From NCBI GenBank assembly GCA_016935975.1, contig JAFGPX010000092.1, positions 1 to 55,925 on the forward strand: a DNA stretch of 55,925 bases, written 5' to 3'. The stretch's first letter is position 1. Every line of letters begins with the position of its first letter. The notes under the pieces were generated by a model. The model was given only the letters and a program-made list of their open reading frames with translations, was not told the origin of the DNA and did no database searches. Of this stretch, positions 18,295-28,707 are shown one piece after another. The position numbers and the translations under genes were made by a program. The stretch is from Deltaproteobacteria bacterium. GTDB lineage: Bacteria > Myxococcota_A > Polyangia > Fen-1088.

Positions 18295-18771
18295 ATGAAA
18301 AAGGCACATATCGAGACAAGCGCAGGCGAAATCGTCCTGGAGCTCTTCGAGGACGACGCACCGGGCACGGTGGCCAACTTCGTCGGTCTGGCCCAAGGCA
18401 CCAAGGAATGGACCGATCCCAAGACCGGCAACAAGGAAAAACGCCCTTACTACGACGGACTGACCTTCCATCGCGTCATCGAGGATTTCATGATCCAGGG
18501 CGGCTGCCCTCTCGGGACCGGCACGGGCGGTCCGGGGTTCACCATCAAGGACGAGCTTAGCGGCAAGCGTCAGAAGCATCTGCGCGGGTCGCTTTCGATG
18601 GCCAAGACGGCGGCGCCCGACTCGGGTGGTTCGCAGTTCTTCATTTGCCACAGCCCGCAGCCCCATCTCGACCGCAAGCACACCGTGTTCGGGCAGGTCA
18701 TCTTGGGCATGGAGGTGGTCGACAAGATACGCAAGGGCGACAAGATGACGCGGGTCTGGATCGAGGGGTAG
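18295..18771 (+). CDS. Cyclophilin-type peptidyl-prolyl cis-trans isomerase, cytoplasmic
   Basis: The 158-aa enzyme speeds isomerisation of Xaa-Pro bonds during folding. The cyclophilin core is intact: [18 protein letters not shown], then the active-site region [18 protein letters not shown] with the catalytic arginine in [32 protein letters not shown], and [17 protein letters not shown]. There is no signal peptide, so it is the cytoplasmic form (PpiB-like), and the length is typical for that class. A ~13-residue insertion ([14 protein letters not shown]) lies before YYDGLTF, as in several deltaproteobacterial members. It is monocistronic by layout, with TAAGGT 6 nt upstream and 75 nt before the next kinase gene. 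Confidence 0.95.
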   Translation: MKKAHIETSAGEIVLELFEDDAPGTVANFVGLAQGTKEWTDPKTGNKEKRPYYDGLTFHRVIEDFMIQGGCPLGTGTGGPGFTIKDELSGKRQKHLRGSLSMAKTAAPDSGGSQFFICHSPQPHLDRKHTVFGQVILGMEVVDKIRKGDKMTRVWIEG

Positions 18772-18846
18772 ATTGACTTGCGGTGGCCTCGTGGTCGATA
18801 ACGGAAAGGCACTCGCTGTGCATTCGACGCTGCCAACGGAAGCTGC

Positions 18847-21576
<2,730 letters not shown>

Positions 21577-21616
21577 AATCGGGTCCGAATCTGGCGCGTC
21601 GTTCGCCGCCGGGGCC

Positions 21617-23071
21617 ATGGGAATGAAATCGCCGTCAGCCAAGCGCAAGCCGGGGCAGGAATTGTCGGAAGCATGGCAGGAGCACTTCCGCAAGGCCGCC
21701 TTCGCGCATCCCGCGCATCCGGGGGCGCGCGATTTCCTGGAACGCGACCTGCGCGACACCCTGGCTCGCTGGATCCCGCAGGACGCGTCCGTGCTCGACG
21801 TCGGCTGCGGTACGGGCGAGCTTCTGGTTGCGCTGCCCAATCCCGAGAGGGTCGGCATCGCCTGGCCCGCCGAGGTGGCGGACGAGGCGCGGCGCCGCCA
21901 CCCCGAGCTAGCCGTCGCGGCCGCGGAGATCGAGGGCTACGAGCCTGGCCGGCGGTTCGATGCCGTGATCTGCAATCGCCTTTGTCACAGCGTCACCGAC
22001 ATTCGCGCCATGCTCGCCTGTCTGCGCGAGCATGTCAGCGAGCGGGGCCGGCTCTTTCTGGTCGTCTACAACTATCTGTGGGAGGTGCCCTCGCGTCTGG
22101 CGGAGCTCGCCGGTTTCAAACTGCCGGCGCCGACGTCGAACTGGTTGTCGCACAGCGATTTCGAGAACCTCTTCGCCATCACCGGGCTCGAGATCGTGCG
22201 CTTCGAGGATCGTATGTTGCTGCCCGCCCAGGTGCCGGGGCTGACGCCGCTTCTGAACCGATACCTGGGCAAGCTGCCGGGCTGGCAGCGCCTGTCGATG
22301 TACCGCATCTACGCCCTGCGCCGGCGCGAGAATCCGGCGAGGCCGCGCAAGGTTTCGGTCAGCGTGGTCGTGCCGGCGCGCAACGAGGCGGGCAACATCG
22401 CGGCGGCCATCGCCCGCACGCCGGTCATGGGGGCAAAGACCGAGATCGTCTTCGTCGAGGGCGGCTCGCGCGACGGGACATGGGACGCCATCCAGGCCGC
22501 CATCGGGGCCTATCGCGGCCCGCTCGAGCTTGCCGCCTACCGGCAGGAAGGCAAGGGCAAGGGCGACGCCGTCCGGCTGGGCTTCGCGAAAGCCAAGGGC
22601 GACGTGCTCATGATTCTCGACGCCGATCTGACCGTGCCCCCGGAGGATCTGCCGGTCTTCTACGACGTGATCGCGCGGGGGTTGGGCGACTACGTGCAGG
22701 GCACGCGGCTCGTCTACCCGATGGATCCGGGCGCGATGCGCTTCTTCAACAAGCTGGGCAACATGGCTTTCTCGCAGCTCTTTTCCTATCTGCTCCAGCA
22801 GCCCATCAAGGACACCCTGTGCGGGACCAAGGTGCTGTGGCGTCACGACTACGAACGGATTGCGGCAGGCCGCGGCTTTTTTGGTGATTTCGATCCCTTC
22901 GGCGACTTCGATCTGATTTTTGGCGCGGCCAAGCTGAACCTCAAGATCGTCGAGATCCCGGTGCGCTATCGCGAGCGCGTGTATGGCGAGACCAACATCT
23001 CGCGCTGGAAGCACGGCTGGCTCCTCCTGAAGATGTCGGGGGTGGCGGCGCGCAAGCTACGCTATGTCTAG
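21617..23071 (+). CDS. Methyltransferase-glycosyltransferase family 2 fusion
   Basis: The 484-aa protein joins two enzymes. Residues ~55-200 are a class I SAM-dependent methyltransferase with motif I VLDVGCGTG, FDAVICNRLCH and RLFLVVYNYLWEVPS. From ~245 a GT-A glycosyltransferase begins (SVSVVVPARNEAGNIAAAI), with FVEGGSRDGTW, GKGKGDAVRLGFAKAKGDVL and the metal-binding motif LDADLTVPPEDLP (DAD). The end (KIVEIPVRYRERVYGETNIS) resembles dolichol-phosphate-mannose-synthase-like GT2 enzymes, without membrane helices. It probably transfers sugar to a lipid carrier or glycan and methylates the same or a neighbouring group. The next methyltransferase gene overlaps its end by 8 nt. Start ATG 21617 is uncertain; ATG 21623 is equally possible. 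Confidence 0.92.
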   Translation: MGMKSPSAKRKPGQELSEAWQEHFRKAAFAHPAHPGARDFLERDLRDTLARWIPQDASVLDVGCGTGELLVALPNPERVGIAWPAEVADEARRRHPELAVAAAEIEGYEPGRRFDAVICNRLCHSVTDIRAMLACLREHVSERGRLFLVVYNYLWEVPSRLAELAGFKLPAPTSNWLSHSDFENLFAITGLEIVRFEDRMLLPAQVPGLTPLLNRYLGKLPGWQRLSMYRIYALRRRENPARPRKVSVSVVVPARNEAGNIAAAIARTPVMGAKTEIVFVEGGSRDGTWDAIQAAIGAYRGPLELAAYRQEGKGKGDAVRLGFAKAKGDVLMILDADLTVPPEDLPVFYDVIARGLGDYVQGTRLVYPMDPGAMRFFNKLGNMAFSQLFSYLLQQPIKDTLCGTKVLWRHDYERIAAGRGFFGDFDPFGDFDLIFGAAKLNLKIVEIPVRYRERVYGETNISRWKHGWLLLKMSGVAARKLRYV

Positions 23072-23849
23072 CCCCGCAACGCCGGAGCTTTCCCCCGCCG
23101 TCCGGGAGAGCACGCTCGCGCGCTTCGCGGAGCATCGGCGCGCTTGGGACGCCAATCCGGCCTTGCGCGCCTGCTACGCGCGTTGGTACCAATTGCTGTG
23201 CTCGGCCTTGCCGCCCCGCGAGTTGGGCGCCTGGGTCGAGCTGGGGTCGGGGCCGGGGTTCGCCGCCGAGTTCATCCCGGAGATGATCCTCACCGATATC
23301 GTGCAAGCCCCCTGGCATGCGCGGCGGGCGGCAGCCGAGGCGCTGCCCTTCGCCGACGGCGAGATCGGAGCGCTCGTGCTTTTCGACGTGCTCCACCACG
23401 TGGCGGCGCCGGTGCGTTTCTTCGCCGAGGCCGTGCGCGTGCTCAGACCCGGGGGCCGCGTCCTGCTCGTCGAGCCTTACATCAGTCCGCTCTCTCGCGT
23501 GATCTACGGGCGCTTTCACCCGGAGGGGGTCGACATGTCGGTCGACCCGCTCGTCACCCCACCTGTCGCCCACGAAGAAAAGGATCCCTTCCTCTCCAAC
23601 CAGGCCCTACCCACCCTCCTCTTCTGTCGCAAGCACGTGCGCAGGTTCCTAGCCATGTTCCCGCAGCTTGCCGTGTCCCGCGTCGAGCGCTTCGCCGGTT
23701 TGGCGTATCCGGCGACCGGCGGCCTGTCGCGGCGACCGCTTCTGCCCCTGGGGCTGTGGAAAGCGCTCTTCGCCCTGGAGAGCATTCTGCCCGAGTTCGT
23801 GTTCCGCCTTTTCGGATTCCGACTGTTCGTGATTGTCGAGCGGCGATAG
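23064..23849 (+). CDS. Class I SAM-dependent methyltransferase
   Basis: The 261-aa product has motif I WVELGSGPGFAAEFIP, a short post-I acidic segment (LTDIVQAPWHA), and the UbiE/Methyltransf_11-type sequence AAEALPFADGEIGALVLFDV then LHHVAAPVRFFAEAVRVLRP with GGRVLLVEPYISPLS. The last third (LLPLGLWKALFALESILPEF) is hydrophobic and may touch the membrane or bind lipid. It overlaps the fusion gene upstream by 8 nt, so the two are co-translated and probably act on the same product, perhaps a lipid-linked sugar. A strong hairpin lies just after its stop. The substrate is unknown. Confidence 0.9.
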   Translation: MSSPATPELSPAVRESTLARFAEHRRAWDANPALRACYARWYQLLCSALPPRELGAWVELGSGPGFAAEFIPEMILTDIVQAPWHARRAAAEALPFADGEIGALVLFDVLHHVAAPVRFFAEAVRVLRPGGRVLLVEPYISPLSRVIYGRFHPEGVDMSVDPLVTPPVAHEEKDPFLSNQALPTLLFCRKHVRRFLAMFPQLAVSRVERFAGLAYPATGGLSRRPLLPLGLWKALFALESILPEFVFRLFGFRLFVIVERR

Positions 23850-23853
23850 GGGC

Positions 23854-23877
23854 AGGGGCGCAATGAACTGCGCCCCT
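23854..23877. terminator. Hairpin between convergent methyltransferase genes
   Basis: AGGGGCGCA (23854-23862) pairs perfectly with TGCGCCCCT (23869-23877) around a 6-nt loop, 5 nt after the stop of the rightward gene and 28 nt after the stop of the leftward one. There is no T-tract; it probably serves as a bidirectional transcript end. Confidence 0.6.
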
Positions 23878-23904
23878 ACACGGTCCCTCCGCGCCCCTGG
23901 TCGC

Positions 23905-24540
23905 TCAATCCTTGACCCACGCCGTGCACTGGTAGAGGGCGAGGGAAACGGGCGCGAAGGGCGGAAAGGCCTTGCGGCCCACGCGTCGCAGAACCCGGCG
24001 CAAGGCGCGGTCGATGGCCGCGGGCGCGGACACATGGTGGTCTTCGATGTTGGCGAAACCGATGGTACGGAAGAAGCCGCCCATGATCCGATTGACCATG
24101 GGATAGCCGGCGACCAGAGTGCCGCCCTTCGCCAGAACCCGCGCCAGAGCGGCGGCCGCCCCGTTCACGTCGGCAATGTGCTCCAACACCGAGATGCACA
24201 ACACGACATCGAAAGCCGCGCCCGGCAGATCGGCCTCGGCCAAGAGATCGGCGCGTACGAACTGGGCCTGGCACGCGGGGGCCACCAAGGGCACAAGGCC
24301 GTCGGCCAGCACCAGATCCGCGCCGGTGTAGGTGGAGAAGCGCGCGGTCAGCGTGGGTACCAGAATTCCGCTGCCCACGCCCACCTCGAGCGCCCGCTCG
24401 CCGTCAGGGGGTACGAGATCGAGAGCCATCTGCAAACGTCGCCTGTAGAGCCACCCCAGGAGCGGCCGGTAGTAGTAGGGCAGGGGATCGTGTTCGTTGT
24501 TCGGCTTGAGCGTGCCCGCCGCGGGCAAGGCCAGCTTCAT
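23905..24540 (-). CDS. Class I SAM-dependent methyltransferase, 211 aa
   Basis: The protein starts MKLALPAAGTLKPNNEHDPL and has PYYYRPLLGWLYRRRLQMAL before motif I (ALEVGVGSGILVPTL). Motif II/III segments are FDVVLCISVLEHIADVNGAA and LARVLAKGGTLVAGYPMVN. The C-terminal hydrophobic segment GRKAFPPFAPVSLALYQ may be membrane-facing. The pattern resembles small-molecule or glycolipid methyltransferases, and the acceptor is unknown. Its start overlaps the stop of the upstream membrane-anchored protein gene (ATGA at 24537-24540), so the two are translationally coupled. It converges with the 23064 gene across a hairpin. Confidence 0.9.
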   Translation of the reverse strand: MKLALPAAGTLKPNNEHDPLPYYYRPLLGWLYRRRLQMALDLVPPDGERALEVGVGSGILVPTLTARFSTYTGADLVLADGLVPLVAPACQAQFVRADLLAEADLPGAAFDVVLCISVLEHIADVNGAAAALARVLAKGGTLVAGYPMVNRIMGGFFRTIGFANIEDHHVSAPAAIDRALRRVLRRVGRKAFPPFAPVSLALYQCTAWVKD

Positions 24541-25439
24541 GGCGTGGCGTGGATCGATGGCGCGGCCCGGGGGGCTGCGAGCACGGCGTTGGCGGTGGTG
24601 CGCGGCCCCACGACCAGCGCGAAGGCCTCGGGGGAGCCGGGCACGCGATCGCCGACGCGCTTCTCGAAGGCCCGCAGGTTCTCCTCTAGCTGCTCCGACG
24701 CGCGACGGCCACGCAAGATCGTCAGTCTGCCTTTGATCTGGGCGCGCGCCTCGGGGTTGGTCGCCACGGCGTAGGCTTGCTCCAGGTGGCGGATGGCCAA
24801 GTCGTCGGCCCCGGCCCGGGTCAGCATGCGCGCCACGACGTTGGGCACGTAGTAGGGCACGTCCTCGAAAAGGGCGGCCTGGCGCAGCAGCTCGACGCCT
24901 TTCTGGCGCCAGCCGGGCACCCGCGGATCGTCCTCACCTGCGTCTTGCGGCAGCTCGAACAGGTAGTTGAAGCCAATCTGGAATGGGAATTCCCACTCGA
25001 AGGGAAAGACCTTGCGCCCGCGTTCGAGCACCTCATTGGAGGCCAGAACCATCTCGGGCGTGATCTTCTGACCGTTGTAGACGAGCATGGCCGCGCCGGC
25101 CAAGTACAAACGCTGGAACCTGGGGTCCAAGTCGATCGCCGTGTTCAGGTACTTGGCCAGCCACTTGGTCGGCAGCCGCGCGTGCAGTTGCGTACCGAAA
25201 TAGACATTGGCCCGCGCGTGGATCAGGTCGGCCAGAAGCTCCGTGTGGCGCAGGCTCGCCGCGCGCAGAGCCGAGGAGGGAGGCAGGTAGAAGGTGTCCG
25301 CCTCGGGGGGCCAACTCGCGCGCAGCCGCTCCGCGCGCGCCAGACAAACCGAAACAGCGGTGGCTAGCAAGCCGAAACCGGCAAGCACGGCGAGCGTGAC
25401 ACCGATTGGACGGGAGGTGTTTGGGCTGGACGTGGCCAT
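24537..25439 (-). CDS. Membrane-anchored helical-repeat (TPR-like) protein
   Basis: The 300-aa protein has one N-terminal membrane helix (~12-34, GVTLAVLAGFGLLATAVSVC) and a largely helical body. Segments such as WLAKYLNTAIDLDPRFQRLY, VLERGRKVFPFEWEFPFQIG, GWRQKGVELLRQAALFED and DLAIRHLEQAYAVATNPEA show TPR-like helix pairs with aromatic and small residues at packing positions. The PPSSALRAASLRHTELLADL segment just after the anchor looks conserved. It probably acts as a scaffold on the periplasmic face of the inner membrane. It lies 11 nt after the sigma54 activator gene and overlaps the following methyltransferase by 4 nt, forming a leftward operon. I cannot name a characterised homologue. 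Confidence 0.8.
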   Translation of the reverse strand: MATSSPNTSRPIGVTLAVLAGFGLLATAVSVCLARAERLRASWPPEADTFYLPPSSALRAASLRHTELLADLIHARANVYFGTQLHARLPTKWLAKYLNTAIDLDPRFQRLYLAGAAMLVYNGQKITPEMVLASNEVLERGRKVFPFEWEFPFQIGFNYLFELPQDAGEDDPRVPGWRQKGVELLRQAALFEDVPYYVPNVVARMLTRAGADDLAIRHLEQAYAVATNPEARAQIKGRLTILRGRRASEQLEENLRAFEKRVGDRVPGSPEAFALVVGPRTTANAVLAAPRAAPSIHATP

Positions 25440-25450
25440 GGCGATGGCGG

Positions 25451-26884
25451 CTAGGAGTCCGGGATGGGGGAACGATCGCCCGCATCGAGGCCGGCGTCGA
25501 TGCCGGTGATGCCGAGCTTCGATAGGCGGTAGCGCATGGAACGGAACGACACGCGCAGCAGGCGCGCAGCCTCCGTGCGATTGCCGCTGGTTCTTTCGAG
25601 CGCCTTGATGAGTAGGGTGCGTTCGTACTCTTCGAGGTGGTGTTCGAGGTCCAGCCCCTCGTCCGGGATTTGCTCGACGGTGGCCGCGCCGGCCGCGACC
25701 GCGCGCAGCCCGGCGAGGTTGGGGAAGGCGTCGATGGCCAGATAGTCCGAGGTGGCCAGGGTCACGGCGCGCTCGATCATGTTCTCGAGCTCGCGCACGT
25801 TGCCCGGGAAGTGATATGCCATGAGGGCCGACATCACTTCGGGCGCGGCGCCGACCACGGGCCGGCCGTGCTCGGCCGAGAACTTGCGAACGAAGTGCTC
25901 GACGAGCAGGGGCAGGTCCTCGCGTCGCTCGCGCAGCGGCGGCAGGCGTATCTGGATCACGTTCAAGCGGTAGAACAGATCCTGGCGGAACGTGGCCTTT
26001 TCCACCTCCGCCTCGAGGTCGCGGTTGGTGGCGGCCACGATGCGCACGTCCACTTCGCGCTCGCTGATGCCGCCGACCGGTTTCACCTTGCGCTCCTGCA
26101 ACACGCGCAGGAGCTTGACCTGCATCGCCACCGGCAGGTCGGCGACTTCGTCGAGCAGCAAGGTGCCGCAGTTGGCGGCCTCGAAGAGGCCTTGCTTGTC
26201 GGTGGTGGCGCCGGTGAAGGAGCCCTTGACGTGGCCGAACAACTCGGATTCGAGCAGGGTTTCCGGGATGGCGCCGCAGTTGACGGCGACGAAGGGCCGG
26301 TCGGTGCGCGGTGACAGCTCGTGCAAGGCGCGCGCGGCCAGTTCCTTCCCCGTGCCCGATTCCCCGATGAGCAGCACGCTGGTTCGCGTCGAGGCCACCT
26401 TGCGCAGGACATCGAACACCCGCTGCATGGGCGGCGACTTGCCGAGCAGCCGATCCAGCTTGTAGCGCCCTTTGATCTCGTCGCGCAGCGCCACGTTCTC
26501 GCGGGCCAGACGCCGTTTCTCCATGGCGCGCTCGATCACCAGGGAGACCTCGTCGATCTTGAAGGGCTTGGTCAGGTAGTCATGGGCGCCCGCCTTCATG
26601 GCGGCGATGGCGGTTTCCGTGGTCGAGAAAGCCGTCACCACGACGACCTCGGTGTCCGGGTGCAGGCGTTTGCTCTCGTTCAGGATGGTGAGGCCGTCGC
26701 CGTCGGGCATACGCAGATCGGTGACGACGACGTCGAAGGCGCGGACCTTGAGGGCGGCCAGGGCTTCCGTGGCTCCCTGGGCTGTCTCGATGCGATAGCC
26801 CTCGCGGCGCAGGTAGATACCGAGGAACTCGCGCATCGAGCGCTCGTCGTCGACGATGAGGATATCCCCCGTGCGCGTGCTCAT
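25451..26884 (-). CDS. sigma54-dependent response regulator, PilR/NtrC family
   Basis: The 477-aa activator has a receiver domain (phospho-acceptor D56 in VVTDLRMPDGDG, switch lysine in LTKPF), an AAA+ domain with Walker A GESGTGKE at 174-181, the sigma54-contacting loop GSFTGA at 221-226 and TLLLDEVADLP, and a C-terminal Fis-type helix-turn-helix (RTEAARLLRVSFRSMRYRLS). The last motif resembles PilR, the type IV pilin regulator, but no pilin or pilS gene is in the window, so that assignment stays open. It is translationally coupled to the methyltransferase gene upstream (ATGA at 26881-26884). rpoN, which encodes its expected polymerase partner, is in this window at 48464. No cognate kinase gene is adjacent. 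Confidence 0.94.
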   Translation of the reverse strand: MSTRTGDILIVDDERSMREFLGIYLRREGYRIETAQGATEALAALKVRAFDVVVTDLRMPDGDGLTILNESKRLHPDTEVVVVTAFSTTETAIAAMKAGAHDYLTKPFKIDEVSLVIERAMEKRRLARENVALRDEIKGRYKLDRLLGKSPPMQRVFDVLRKVASTRTSVLLIGESGTGKELAARALHELSPRTDRPFVAVNCGAIPETLLESELFGHVKGSFTGATTDKQGLFEAANCGTLLLDEVADLPVAMQVKLLRVLQERKVKPVGGISEREVDVRIVAATNRDLEAEVEKATFRQDLFYRLNVIQIRLPPLRERREDLPLLVEHFVRKFSAEHGRPVVGAAPEVMSALMAYHFPGNVRELENMIERAVTLATSDYLAIDAFPNLAGLRAVAAGAATVEQIPDEGLDLEHHLEEYERTLLIKALERTSGNRTEAARLLRVSFRSMRYRLSKLGITGIDAGLDAGDRSPIPDS

Positions 26885-27615
26885 GCCATTCGCTTTCGTC
26901 CGACCACGATGAGGAAGCCGCCGAAGTTGCGCAACCCGGGCAGCTCGCAGGCCAGTCGCTCGGCGCGCTCGAACAGGTTGGCGAGCAACGGCACGCGATA
27001 CACGTGCGAGGTCGGCGTCACCACGCGTACCCCGCGCATGGCGACGAATTCGACGTCCGGGGGCAGGTAGCCGCGCGCCTCGCCGATGGTGTCATAGCGG
27101 GTGTAGACGTCGCGATCCGTGGTGCCCTCGGCGATGGGCGCGGCGCCGCCCACCAGTTTGGCCAGATAGCGCAGCGAGCGGGGATTGTAGAACTCGAGCA
27201 GAAGGTGGCCGCCCGGGCGGGTCACGCGGGCGAGCTCGGCGACGGCCTGCCGGATCGGCAGCACGTGGGCCAGCACCTTCATGCTGTACGCCAGGTCGAC
27301 GGAGGCGTCGGGCAGCGGCAGCTGCGTGAGGGAGGCCTGCACGACGGTCAGCCCGCGTTCGCGGGCGCGCGCCAGCATGCCGCGCGAAAGGTCGAGGCCG
27401 ATGGCCGAGCGGCCGACGCGCGTCGCTTCGACGAGCAACAGCCCGGTGCCGCAGCCCGCCTCGAGAATGTCGCGCCCCGCGCCGTAGCGGCGGACCAGAT
27501 CCAACTCGAGATCGTCGATCAGACGGTGGTAGCCGCGATGCCGTTCGCGTTCGTAGCTGGCCGAGAAGCGATCGTAGTAGCCCTGCGTCGGGCGAAAATC
27601 TGGCTGCGGGTCCAT
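26881..27615 (-). CDS. Class I SAM-dependent methyltransferase, 244 aa
   Basis: The protein starts MDPQPDFRPTQGYYDRFSAS, a common N-terminus of UbiE-like methyltransferases. Motif I is DILEAGCGTGLLLVEA. The acidic motif II is AIGLDLSRGMLARARERG, followed by LPLPDASVDLAYSMKVLAHV and LARVTRPGGHLLLEFYNPRS. The later HVYRVPLLANLFERAERLA part forms a substrate-side cap. It is the first gene of a leftward operon. CATAAT ends 11 nt before the ATG. Its stop overlaps the start of the sigma54 activator by 4 nt, which ties a methyltransferase to a regulator. The acceptor is unknown. Confidence 0.9.
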   Translation of the reverse strand: MDPQPDFRPTQGYYDRFSASYERERHRGYHRLIDDLELDLVRRYGAGRDILEAGCGTGLLLVEATRVGRSAIGLDLSRGMLARARERGLTVVQASLTQLPLPDASVDLAYSMKVLAHVLPIRQAVAELARVTRPGGHLLLEFYNPRSLRYLAKLVGGAAPIAEGTTDRDVYTRYDTIGEARGYLPPDVEFVAMRGVRVVTPTSHVYRVPLLANLFERAERLACELPGLRNFGGFLIVVGRKRMA

Positions 27616-27626
27616 GTCCGATGCTG

Positions 27627-27632
27627 ATTATG
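27627..27632 (-). promoter_or_regulatory. -10-like CATAAT, 11 nt before the 244-aa methyltransferase gene
   Basis: On the minus strand CATAAT (5 of 6 to TATAAT) ends 11 nt before ATG 27615. No Shine-Dalgarno sequence is seen. Confidence 0.45.
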
Positions 27633-27680
27633 CGGTCAGCGAAGCCCGGACGCGAGAGACTTTCATTGGGACGCAAACCC

Positions 27681-27700
27681 CGGGAAGGCAAACCTTCCCG
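27681..27700 (-). terminator. Hairpin downstream of the ChbG-like gene
   Basis: CGGGAAGG (27681-27688) pairs with CCTTCCCG (27693-27700) around a 4-nt loop, in the 152-nt gap after the leftward ChbG-like gene and before the next leftward operon. On the minus strand it is followed by GGGTTTGCG rather than a long U-run. Confidence 0.5.
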
Positions 27701-27767
27701 CGCTCCGGCTCCAGGCCTGCTCGGTCGGGCCGTGGGCGAGGCCCGGCCGCGCCACCGCGACGGGTGG

Positions 27768-28634
27768 CTAGAACAGGTCCGACCAGCGGCAGAGCTCGAT
27801 GTGCCGGCGGTCGACTGCCTCGCGCACCCGAGCCGAGCAGAGAGCCGCCACTTCGCTCGTCGCCCGGGCAGACGGAGGCGTCGGGTCGAGATCGGGCGCG
27901 CACAGGATTTCGTGGCTGCCGGGGCCCAGGCGCCCGAGGATCTCCAAGAGCCGGATTTCGTCGAGCCGACCCGCCTCGAAGTGGCCCCAGGTCTGCGGGC
28001 TGTGGCGAAGCGCGCCCAGGCGGCGGCGGCCGTACCAAGTCAGAGCGCCGATGGCCGCCGTGGCCAGGCCGCGCCGGACGTCGGCGATCCAGGCTAGGGT
28101 CGGTTTCTCGACCGAGGTGCGCAGGCCGGCGATGCCGTGTCTGCGCGCTACCCGTTCGGCGGCCGCCGCGACGGCCGGGAGGGCGCCCAGATGATCCTTG
28201 GTGCACAAGTGATCGATGCGCAAGCCGGCGCCTTGCCAGCGCGCGACCTGCGCCTCGAACTCGCGTTCGAGATCGTTGTCGCGCAGGGCCGCCTTGGCCC
28301 ATACCAGCACGGTGTCGCGGCCGCGGGACGGCAACAACCCGTCCGCTCCCACCAGCGAGGGCACTTCGTCGGGCTTGGCGGCCGGCGCGCCGCCGGCCAG
28401 CACGAGCAGGACGCCGGTGCCGAGGCGGGGCGCGCCGGCCAGCTCGGCCACCACGGCCGCTGGTTCGGGCGCGTTGCCGAGCACCGAGGTACTGGTCACG
28501 ATGCCGTCGCGATGGGCCGCCAGCACGCCGTGCGTGCGGGCGGCGGACGCGCCGAAGCCGTCGGCGTTGACGACGAGGCGGATGGTCGGCTTGGCGGCGG
28601 CCACGCCGCTTTCTAGCATTCCGGCCACGGCCAT
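27768..28634 (-). CDS. ChbG/YdjC-fold protein lacking the catalytic metal ligands
   Basis: The 288-aa protein matches the ChbG/HpnK (YdjC-like) carbohydrate deacetylase fold. RLVVNADGFGASAARTHGVL followed by AHRDGIVTSTSVL aligns with the family's NADDFG N-terminus, LGTGVLLVLAGGAP with the GxHxxLT strand, and DHLCTKDHLGALP with HLDSHHHVHM. The three residues essential in E. coli ChbG appear changed: D11 to Gly, H61 to Leu and H125 to Lys. Deacetylase activity by the known mechanism is therefore unlikely. The ATG at 28634 has GGAGG 12 nt upstream, so a leadered message is likely; longer open frame upstream overlaps the divergent M16 gene. It might be a binding protein or pseudoenzyme. Confidence 0.8.
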   Translation of the reverse strand: MAVAGMLESGVAAAKPTIRLVVNADGFGASAARTHGVLAAHRDGIVTSTSVLGNAPEPAAVVAELAGAPRLGTGVLLVLAGGAPAAKPDEVPSLVGADGLLPSRGRDTVLVWAKAALRDNDLEREFEAQVARWQGAGLRIDHLCTKDHLGALPAVAAAAERVARRHGIAGLRTSVEKPTLAWIADVRRGLATAAIGALTWYGRRRLGALRHSPQTWGHFEAGRLDEIRLLEILGRLGPGSHEILCAPDLDPTPPSARATSEVAALCSARVREAVDRRHIELCRWSDLF

Positions 28635-28689
28635 CACCGAGAAATCCCTCCACGAAGAAAGCGCCGGCGGCGGTCTGGCGGCGGACGTG

Positions 28690-28695
28690 TAGTAT
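28690..28695 (+). promoter_or_regulatory. -10-like TAGTAT, 12 nt before the M16 peptidase gene
   Basis: TAGTAT ends 12 nt before ATG 28708. The identical hexamer precedes the outer-membrane protein gene at 45275. Confidence 0.45.
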
Positions 28696-28707
28696 GAATG
28701 CCGGACC

